A DNA stretch of 7,019 nt. Origin: Prevotella sp. CAG:485 (GTDB lineage: Bacteria > Bacteroidota > Bacteroidia > Bacteroidales > Muribaculaceae). The position numbers and the translations under genes were made by a program. The stretch lies in contig FR897830.1 of NCBI GenBank assembly GCA_000437495.1, positions 496 through 7,514 on the forward strand, given 5' to 3'. Of the stretch, positions 1-4,278 are shown one piece after another. The notes under the pieces were generated by a model that ran no database searches, was not told the DNA's origin, and worked only from the letters and a program-made list of their open reading frames with translations. The stretch's first letter is position 1; each line of letters opens with the position of its first letter.

Positions 1-45
1 TTTTCTCTTGGCGCGCGAAGCGACATGATTTACTGATCTTGGCAT
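1..45 (-). CDS. rplT: 50S ribosomal protein L20, N-terminal fragment (cut by window edge)
   Basis: Reading the minus strand from the ATG at 45-43 gives 15 codons, MPRSVNHVASRAKRK, which is the highly conserved N-terminus of bacterial L20. The remaining roughly 100 residues lie beyond the left edge. L20 binds 23S rRNA early in 50S assembly through its long basic N-terminal extension, the part visible here. It follows rpmI at a distance of 110 nt, the usual infC-rpmI-rplT order. No Shine-Dalgarno sequence precedes the start; the leader is A/U-rich (caattcatttcaacg). In Escherichia coli and Firmicutes L20 represses this operon by binding its mRNA; whether that happens here cannot be told from the sequence. 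Confidence 0.95.
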   Translation of the reverse strand, partial: MPRSVNHVASRAKRK

Positions 46-155
46 CGTTGAAATGAATTGTGGGCGAAGGCGTCAGCCGGCTGTGGGCCAACTGTTCTTT
101 GGTGCCTGTGCCCGGTTTGTATTAAAAGTTGTTGAGTGTTGGGAAGATTGGCGGG
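46..155 (-). other. rpmI-rplT intergenic spacer with possible RNA hairpins
   Basis: This 110-nt spacer has no ORF and no -7 promoter box that I can see. It contains a perfect 10-bp palindrome, CAGCCGGCTG, at 74-83. A second possible hairpin spans 86-106: GGCCAA pairs with TTGG and CC across a 7-nt loop, with two bulged bases. TGTGGGC occurs twice in direct orientation (59-65 and 82-88). The structures may help L20 control or mRNA processing, but this is inference and no L20-binding motif was identified. Confidence 0.3.
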
Positions 156-350
156 TTAGATGCCCAGGAGGCGTTTTACCTGCTTTACGTTGGTGGCGTC
201 TACCAGACCGGTGTGGTCGAGGTTGCGTTTACGCTTCTTCGTTTTCTTGGTGAGAATGTGGCTGTGGTAGGCGTGTTTACGCTTGATCTTCCCTGTGCCG
301 GTGAGCGCAAAGCGCTTTTTGCTGGCACAGTTGGTTTTCATTTTGGGCAT
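156..350 (-). CDS. rpmI: 50S ribosomal protein L35
   Basis: The 64-residue, very basic protein matches the usual 64-66 residue length of bacterial L35. It starts MPKMKTNCASKKRF, continues with the diagnostic TGTGKIKRKHAYHSH segment (residues 17-31) and a lysine/arginine run (KKTKKRKR, 35-42), and ends VKRLLGI. L35 is a small 23S rRNA-binding protein of the large subunit. The start at 350-348 is the only sensible one, because the conserved MPKMKT begins there. It lies 71 nt after the infC stop and 110 nt before rplT, with no promoter visible in the gap, so it is most likely translated from the thrS-infC message. The leader (catcaagcaatc) lacks a Shine-Dalgarno sequence. Confidence 0.97.
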   Translation of the reverse strand: MPKMKTNCASKKRFALTGTGKIKRKHAYHSHILTKKTKKRKRNLDHTGLVDATNVKQVKRLLGI

Positions 351-421
351 GATTGCTTGATGTTTTTAGTTGTTGTTGTTACCTCGGCCATGAGGGGCCT
401 ACGGTCTCTAATTTTATTTGT
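351..421 (-). other. infC-rpmI intergenic spacer
   Basis: This 71-nt spacer has no gene and no Bacteroidota -7 box on the minus strand. A GGCC...GGCC pair (388-401) or a CCTC...GAGG pair (384-397) could form a short hairpin, but the two compete. Read as mRNA, the part just before rpmI is A/C-rich (repeated AAC), likely unstructured and typical of leaders that work without a Shine-Dalgarno sequence. In E. coli the equivalent interval belongs to the L20 repressor target; nothing here shows the same. Confidence 0.35.
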
Positions 422-1111
422 TCACTCTGCTGAGCTTTCTTCTTTGTTTTCTTCCGAGGGTGTTTCCTCTGCGGGTTTGGCCACACGGCTCTCGGGTGCT
501 TTCTCTTTCTTGGCCGGCTGTTTGAGTGGTGTCAGCATTATGGTCATGCGTTTGCCCTCGAGCACAGGCATCTGTTCCACTTTGCCCAAGTTTTCCAAAT
601 CAGATGCGAAACGCAGCAGAAGCACTTCTCCCTGTTCTTTAAAGAGGATGGAGCGGCCGCGGAAGAAGACGTATGCCTTCACCTTGCTGCCTTCCTGCAG
701 GAAGCCCTGAGCGTGTTTGAGCTTGAAGTTGTAGTCGTGGTCATCCGTCTGCGGACCGAAACGAATCTCCTTTACTGTAACCTTTGAGGCTTTTGCCTTC
801 TGCTCTTTAGCACGTTTTTTCTGCTGATAGAGGAACTTGGAGTAGTCGAGAATCTTGCATACGGGCGGGTCGGCCGTGGGCGAAATCTCAATCAGGTCCA
901 GCTCCAGCGAGCGTGCGATTTTGAGAGCTTTCTCTATGGGATAGATGCCCTGCTCTACATTGTCGCCTACCAGACGCACCTGTCGGGCGCGTATCTGTTC
1001 GTTTGTGGCGTACGGGTCTTGACGCTGGCCGCGTCGCATGGGGCGCTGACCCGGACGAGGACGGGGGGTCGACGGACGGCGTGGACCAAAAAATTGAGGT
1101 TTTTTCTCCAT
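422..1111 (-). CDS. infC: Translation initiation factor IF-3 with charged N- and C-terminal extensions
   Basis: IF3 binds the 30S subunit, keeps it apart from 50S and checks start-codon and initiator-tRNA pairing. The core is intact. The N-terminal domain starts near residue 37 (NEQIRARQVRLVGDN) and includes LDLIEISPTADPPVCKILDY (71-90). A lysine-rich linker (97-110) leads to the C-terminal domain, with KEIRFGPQTDDHDYNFKLKHA (114-134) and KVKAYVFFRGRS (143-154). At 229 aa it is longer than the 180 aa of E. coli IF3. Residues 1-33 are rich in Arg and Pro (10 Lys/Arg), and residues 199-229 form a low-complexity tail that turns Glu-rich. The start is an ordinary ATG, not the AUU used for autocontrol in E. 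coli. M25 (codon 1039-1037) is a possible shorter start. The gene lies 39 nt after thrS with no promoter between, so the two are probably cotranscribed. Confidence 0.97.
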   Translation of the reverse strand: MEKKPQFFGPRRPSTPRPRPGQRPMRRGQRQDPYATNEQIRARQVRLVGDNVEQGIYPIEKALKIARSLELDLIEISPTADPPVCKILDYSKFLYQQKKRAKEQKAKASKVTVKEIRFGPQTDDHDYNFKLKHAQGFLQEGSKVKAYVFFRGRSILFKEQGEVLLLRFASDLENLGKVEQMPVLEGKRMTIMLTPLKQPAKKEKAPESRVAKPAEETPSEENKEESSAE

Positions 1112-1150
1112 TCAGGATTCTGGGGGTTGGTGTTGGTTGTTATTGGTTGT
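1112..1150 (-). other. thrS-infC spacer, A/C-rich leader with short repeats
   Basis: The 39-nt gap holds no gene or promoter box. On the plus strand GTTGGT-type words recur (1126-1149), so the mRNA is made of AACCAAC-like units with almost no G and little ability to fold. Such an open leader probably serves infC translation in a lineage that makes little use of Shine-Dalgarno pairing. The repeats look like simple-sequence drift. Confidence 0.35.
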
Positions 1151-3100
1151 TTATTTTTTTACTTTTTGATTGGTTAAGGCATTGACAACGGAGTTTACCA
1201 TATCGGCAAATTCCTGTATGCTCATGGTGCCCTTGTCTCCTTCGCCCTGACGGCGTACGCTTACGGTGCCATCGGCTTCCTCTTTCTCGCCGACAATGAG
1301 CAGATAGGGAGTCTTGCGCAATTCGTTGTCGCGTATTTTGCGACCGATTTTCTCATTGCGGTCATCCACGAAAGTGCGTATGCCCTGTTCGTCGAGCTCG
1401 GCCGATACTTTCTGTGCGTATGCGTTGAACTTCTCGGAGATGGGCAGTATGGCAGCCTGTTCGGGAATGAGCCAGAGCGGCAGTTTGCCGGCGGTGTGTT
1501 CGAGCAACACGGCCACAAAACGCTCCATGGAGCCGAACGGTGCGCGGTGAATCATCACCGGGCGGTGTTTCTGGTTGTCGGCGCCGGTGTATTCAAGTTG
1601 GAAGCGTTCGGGCAGATTGTAGTCTACCTGTATGGTGCCCAACTGCCAGCGGCGACCTATGGCATCCTTCACCATGAAGTCGAGCTTGGGACCGTAGAAG
1701 GCTGCCTCGCCCTCTACCTGCTTGGCGTTGAGACCCTTTTCGCGGCAGGCTTCTATGATGGCATTTTCTGCAAGATGCCAGTTTTCGTCGCTGCCTATGT
1801 ATTTGGTTTTGTTCTTCGGGTCGCGCAGAGAAATCTGAGCTTCGAAGTTCTGGAAATCGAGCGCTTTGAAGATGTAGAGGATAATATCCATCACCTTTAG
1901 GAACTCATCCTTAATCTGCTCGGGGGCACAGAAGATATGAGCGTCGTCTTGCGTAAATCCGCGTACACGAGTGAGTCCGTGGAGCTCGCCGCTCTGTTCG
2001 TAGCGGTAAACGGTGCCGAACTCGGCCAGACGCAGAGGCAGGTCGCGGTAGCTGCGCGGAGCCGCCTTGTAAATCTCGCAGTGATGGGGGCAGTTCATGG
2101 GTTTGAGCATGTATTCCTCGCCCTCTTCCGGAGTGTGGATGGGCTGGAAGGAGTCCTTGCCGTATTTTGCCCAGTGGCCCGACGTTACGTAGAGCTGCTT
2201 GTTGCCGATATGCGGAGTTATTACCTGCAGATAGCCGTATTGTTTCTGAATCTTGCGCAGGAACTGTTCCAGACGGTCGCGCAGAGCGGCGCCTTTGGGG
2301 AGCCACAGCGGCAGACCCTGGCCAACGGTGGGGGAGAAGTGGAAAAGTTCCATCTCGCGGCCCAACTTGCGATGGTCGCGTTTCTTGGCCTCTTCAAGCA
2401 GCGCCAGATACTCGTCGAGCATCTTCTTCTTGGGGAAGGTGATGCCGTAAACGCGCACCAACTGCTGACGTTTCTCGTCGCCGCGCCAGTAAGCGCCGGC
2501 AAGGCTCATCACCTTGGCGGCTTTGATAGGAGCTGTGGTGGGAAGGTGCGGACCGCGGCAGAGGTCGGTGAAATTACCCTGAGTGTAAGTGGTAATGGTG
2601 CCGTCTTCCAGCTCGCTGATAAGCTCGCATTTATACGTCTCGCCCCGATTGCCGAAAGCCTCCAGCGCATCGGCTTTGCTGACTTCGCGACGCACGATGT
2701 TCTCTTTGCGCCGTGCCAGTTCCAGCATCTTGTCTTCAATGCGTTTGAAGTCCTCGTCGGTGATTTTGTTGTCGCCCGGGTCGATGTCGTAGTAGAAACC
2801 ATTTTCAATGGCCGGACCGATGCCGAATTTCACGCCCGGGAAGAGTTCCTGAAGCGCTTCGGCGAGCAAATGGGCCGAAGAATGCCAGAAGGCGTGTTTG
2901 CCCTCTTCATCCTCCCATTTGAAAAACTGTATAGAGGCGTCCTTCTCCACCGGTCGCGTCAGGTCATAGTCATTGCCGTCGAGCTTGACAGCGAGAACGT
3001 CTTGAGCAAGACGCGGGCTGATGCTCTGCGCTATTTCCAGCGGGGTGGTACCCTCGTTGTATTCGCGGCTGCTGCCGTCGGGAAATTTTATGTTGATCAT
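1151..3100 (-). CDS. thrS: Threonyl-tRNA synthetase
   Basis: This cytoplasmic class II synthetase attaches threonine to tRNA-Thr and hydrolyses mischarged Ser-tRNA-Thr. With 649 aa it is close to the 642 aa of E. coli ThrRS. The order is a TGS domain (1-62), an editing domain with HSSAH (H73, H77) and CRGPH (C181, H185), the catalytic core, and an anticodon-binding domain (about 541-640). The catalytic zinc ligands are visible as C337 (MNCPHH), H388 (DDAHIF) and H518 (MIHRAPFGS). Motif 2 covers about 361-391 and motif 3 about 518-535. I chose M at 3100-3098 (MINIKFPDG) over the in-frame ATG at 3160. The extra 20 residues do not resemble the family N-terminus, and their coding region overlaps the promoter at 3121-3152. 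The predicted leader is only about 16 nt, too short for an E. coli-type ThrRS operator or a T-box. infC follows after 39 nt. Confidence 0.97.
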   Translation of the reverse strand: MINIKFPDGSSREYNEGTTPLEIAQSISPRLAQDVLAVKLDGNDYDLTRPVEKDASIQFFKWEDEEGKHAFWHSSAHLLAEALQELFPGVKFGIGPAIENGFYYDIDPGDNKITDEDFKRIEDKMLELARRKENIVRREVSKADALEAFGNRGETYKCELISELEDGTITTYTQGNFTDLCRGPHLPTTAPIKAAKVMSLAGAYWRGDEKRQQLVRVYGITFPKKKMLDEYLALLEEAKKRDHRKLGREMELFHFSPTVGQGLPLWLPKGAALRDRLEQFLRKIQKQYGYLQVITPHIGNKQLYVTSGHWAKYGKDSFQPIHTPEEGEEYMLKPMNCPHHCEIYKAAPRSYRDLPLRLAEFGTVYRYEQSGELHGLTRVRGFTQDDAHIFCAPEQIKDEFLKVMDIILYIFKALDFQNFEAQISLRDPKNKTKYIGSDENWHLAENAIIEACREKGLNAKQVEGEAAFYGPKLDFMVKDAIGRRWQLGTIQVDYNLPERFQLEYTGADNQKHRPVMIHRAPFGSMERFVAVLLEHTAGKLPLWLIPEQAAILPISEKFNAYAQKVSAELDEQGIRTFVDDRNEKIGRKIRDNELRKTPYLLIVGEKEEADGTVSVRRQGEGDKGTMSIQEFADMVNSVVNALTNQKVKK

Positions 3101-3120
3101 CTGTCGTTTCAATAATTTTG

Positions 3121-3152
3121 CAAAGTTAGTAATATTTGGTGTGTTTTCCAAA
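3121..3152 (-). promoter_or_regulatory. Bacteroidota-type promoter for thrS
   Basis: Read on the minus strand, TTTG (3152-3149) is followed by a 20-nt spacer and TAACTTTG (3128-3121). This fits the Bacteroidota sigma-ABfr pattern of TTTG, about 19-21 nt, then TAnnTTTG. Transcription would begin near 3116, leaving a leader of roughly 16 nt before the ATG at 3100. It gives the thrS-infC-rpmI-rplT cluster its own promoter, separate from rpiB-folB. Both boxes match the consensus exactly; the start site itself is inferred. Confidence 0.75.
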
Positions 3153-3201
3153 TTTACCACCTTAAATCATTTCAAATTCAGATATTTTATGCTTTAGTGG
3201 C

Positions 3202-3225
3202 CTCGCTAATACGCTTATTGGCGAG
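3202..3225 (-). terminator. Possible hairpin at the folB stop codon (weak terminator candidate)
   Basis: Arms at 3202-3211 (CTCGCTAATA) and 3216-3225 (TATTGGCGAG) are complementary at 9 of 10 positions around a 4-nt loop. The single mismatch is an A-C on the minus-strand transcript. The hairpin overlaps the folB stop codon (3217-3215) and no clean U-tract follows, so it is not a classic intrinsic terminator. It may slow read-through into thrS or protect the mRNA 3' end. The symmetry is seen; the role is inferred. Confidence 0.3.
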
Positions 3226-3631
3226 AATATGACCATGTTACCCTTGCCTGCCCACGGAAATTGGGGATGGGAGGAGCCAACTTGCACACTGACACTCGCA
3301 CCCCTTCCAGGTGAGGCCAGCGATGCAATACAGCCTCGCCAATGCGACGTGCCACATACTCCAAAGTGGCTGACGGCGTCTGCATCTCGACTTTCACCAC
3401 TTCGTAAAGCTCGGCATAACACAGAGAGTCCTCCAGGGAATCGTTGTCGGCCGAGGTGCCCGGTTTGCCATCCTCTTTAACCTCTTTCGGCGGAGTGGTT
3501 GAGTAACAGGCTTTTACGTCTACTTCAAACTCGTTGCCAACCTTCTTTTCCTGCGGCAGCATGCCGTGGAAGGCATGGAAGCGCACCTCTTCCAGGCACA
3601 CCTCCATGGTGGCGTTCCCGCGTGGCATCAT
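3215..3631 (-). CDS. folB: Dihydroneopterin aldolase
   Basis: FolB converts 7,8-dihydroneopterin to 6-hydroxymethyl-dihydropterin and glycolaldehyde in folate synthesis. Family residues are visible in the 138-aa reading: HGMLPQE with E28 (equivalent of S. aureus E22), Y72 in CYAELYEVV, the pterin-binding E91 in ATLEYVA, and lysine K117 in VSVCKLAPPIPNFRG. The start chosen is the ATG at 3631-3629, because it overlaps the rpiB stop as TGATG, which suggests coupled translation. ATGs at 3628 (137 aa) and 3607 (130 aa, MEVCLEEVRF) are in frame, and the last best matches the usual N-terminus, so the exact start is open. Residues 44-64 form a hydrophilic insertion rich in Pro, Lys, Asp and Ser, which makes the protein longer than the usual 115-125 aa. 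The catalytic residues lie outside it, so activity is expected. Confidence 0.93.
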   Translation of the reverse strand: MMPRGNATMEVCLEEVRFHAFHGMLPQEKKVGNEFEVDVKACYSTTPPKEVKEDGKPGTSADNDSLEDSLCYAELYEVVKVEMQTPSATLEYVARRIGEAVLHRWPHLEGVRVSVCKLAPPIPNFRGQARVTWSYSRQ

Positions 3632-4077
3632 CAGCAATTGCAGCCGCTTACCGGAATCTTGTCGATGCGGCGCTGATGGCGGCCACCCTCGAACTTGGCG
3701 TCGAGATAAGCCGATACAATTTCGCAGGCCAGATCGTAAGAGATGAAGCGCGCCGGCATTACCAGGAAGTTGGCGTTGTTGTGCTGTTTGGCCAGAGCTG
3801 CCAGTTCGGGGAGCCAGCAGAGAGCCGCGCGGATGCCCTGATGCTTGTTGAGAGTCATCTGCATGCCGTTGCCGCTGCCGCACATGCCTATGCCGAAGGC
3901 ACATTCACCTTTCTCCACGGCTTGGGCGGCCGGATGAGCGAAGTCGGGGTAATCGCACGATTCCGAGCTGTAAGTGCCGAAATCCTCTACATCGTAACCC
4001 AGAGAGCGCACATACTCAATTATTTTCAGTTTAAGGTCGTAGCCGGCGTGGTCGCTGGCAAATGCTATTTTAGTCAT
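3631..4077 (-). CDS. rpiB: Ribose-5-phosphate isomerase B
   Basis: RpiB interconverts ribose 5-phosphate and ribulose 5-phosphate in the non-oxidative pentose phosphate pathway, in the cytoplasm. The 148-aa protein has the RpiB/LacAB fold signatures: IAFASDHAGYDLK (D9, H10), the anion-binding loop MCGSGNGM with the catalytic cysteine C66, H99 in KQHNNANFL, and the phosphate-binding end FEGGRHQRRID (H134, R137). C66 and H99 fall at the positions of the E. coli catalytic pair. The loop has GSGNG where E. coli has GTGVG. It uses Cys, unlike the mycobacterial type in which Glu does the chemistry. The start at 4077-4075 fits the family N-terminus (MTKIAFASDH). The stop overlaps folB, and the leader (accagctaatc) has no Shine-Dalgarno sequence. 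The C-terminal SGCNC is unusual but harmless-looking. Confidence 0.97.
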   Translation of the reverse strand: MTKIAFASDHAGYDLKLKIIEYVRSLGYDVEDFGTYSSESCDYPDFAHPAAQAVEKGECAFGIGMCGSGNGMQMTLNKHQGIRAALCWLPELAALAKQHNNANFLVMPARFISYDLACEIVSAYLDAKFEGGRHQRRIDKIPVSGCNC

Positions 4078-4150
4078 GATTAGCTGGTGTGTTTGTTCAT
4101 CGCAACGGCGAGGCGCGGCGCATGGTTCAGGCCCCTCCGCTTTCCGACCA

Positions 4151-4158
4151 CAAAATTA
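4151..4158 (-). promoter_or_regulatory. Candidate -7 box for rpiB-folB
   Basis: The minus strand reads TAATTTTG, an exact TAnnTTTG match, 73 nt upstream of the rpiB start codon. Transcription would start near 4146 and give a leader of about 69 nt. No TTTG is present at the expected 19-21 nt spacing upstream, so the -33 element is weak or missing. That lowers confidence. Confidence 0.5.
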
Positions 4159-4201
4159 AGCAAAATTTGGAATTACCGCCCTCTCTTTCAAAAATTTTTT
4201 G

Positions 4202-4209
4202 TATCTTTG
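4202..4209 (+). promoter_or_regulatory. Candidate -7 box for gyrA
   Basis: TATCTTTG followed by TAC matches the Bacteroidota -7 consensus TAnnTTTG. It lies about 70 nt before the gyrA ATG and predicts a start near 4214 and a leader of about 65 nt. No TTTG occurs 19-21 nt upstream; the nearest one (4166-4169) is 32 nt away, too far to act as the usual partner. The box faces away from the rpiB box 43 nt to its left. Confidence 0.6.
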
Positions 4210-4278
4210 TACTCGGATTTCGGCGGAGCCGTTTCCGGTGCCTCTCTCTTCAATAACAAAAAAGAATCCAAGATTCCA

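Larger units (their letters stand above)
4078..4278. other. Divergent rpiB/gyrA intergenic region
   Basis: This 201-bp spacer holds no gene. An in-frame ATG at 4087 could extend GyrA by 64 residues, but that stretch has no gyrase similarity and spans both promoters. The centre is A/T-rich (4151-4210), including a near-palindromic A/T tract at 4189-4201, and carries a -7 box facing each way. The predicted gyrA leader has a short hairpin at 4221-4231 (CGGC-GGA-GCCG). A 5-bp inverted repeat, GAATC-CAA-GATTC, lies at 4264-4276, two bases before the start codon. The predicted rpiB leader (about 4146-4078) is G/C-rich. Confidence 0.6.

Noticed and set aside
129..710. 193-codon plus-strand frame across rpmI and the infC 3' end
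   Set aside because: It is antisense to two clearly recognised genes and has no recognisable protein features.
1937..3115. 392-codon open frame on the plus strand, antisense to thrS
   Set aside because: It has the same codon boundaries as thrS and is explained by the lack of TTA, CTA and TCA codons there. It has no recognisable domains or upstream signals.
3162..3422. 86-codon minus-strand frame overlapping the folB 3' end
   Set aside because: It reads folB out of frame; the folB frame is continuous with conserved residues throughout.
3632..3904. Long N-terminal extension of the folB frame, running back through rpiB
   Set aside because: It is the off-frame reading of rpiB, rich in Arg, Gln and Ser with no conserved motifs. 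FolB homology begins only near 3607-3631.
3499..4083. 194-codon open frame on the plus strand, antisense to rpiB and part of folB
   Set aside because: It mirrors rpiB codon by codon and has no family resemblance; rpiB on the other strand has all its catalytic residues.
4087..4278. 64-residue N-terminal extension of GyrA
   Set aside because: The residues do not resemble gyrase, and the stretch contains the gyrA -7 box, so a transcript from that promoter could not encode it.
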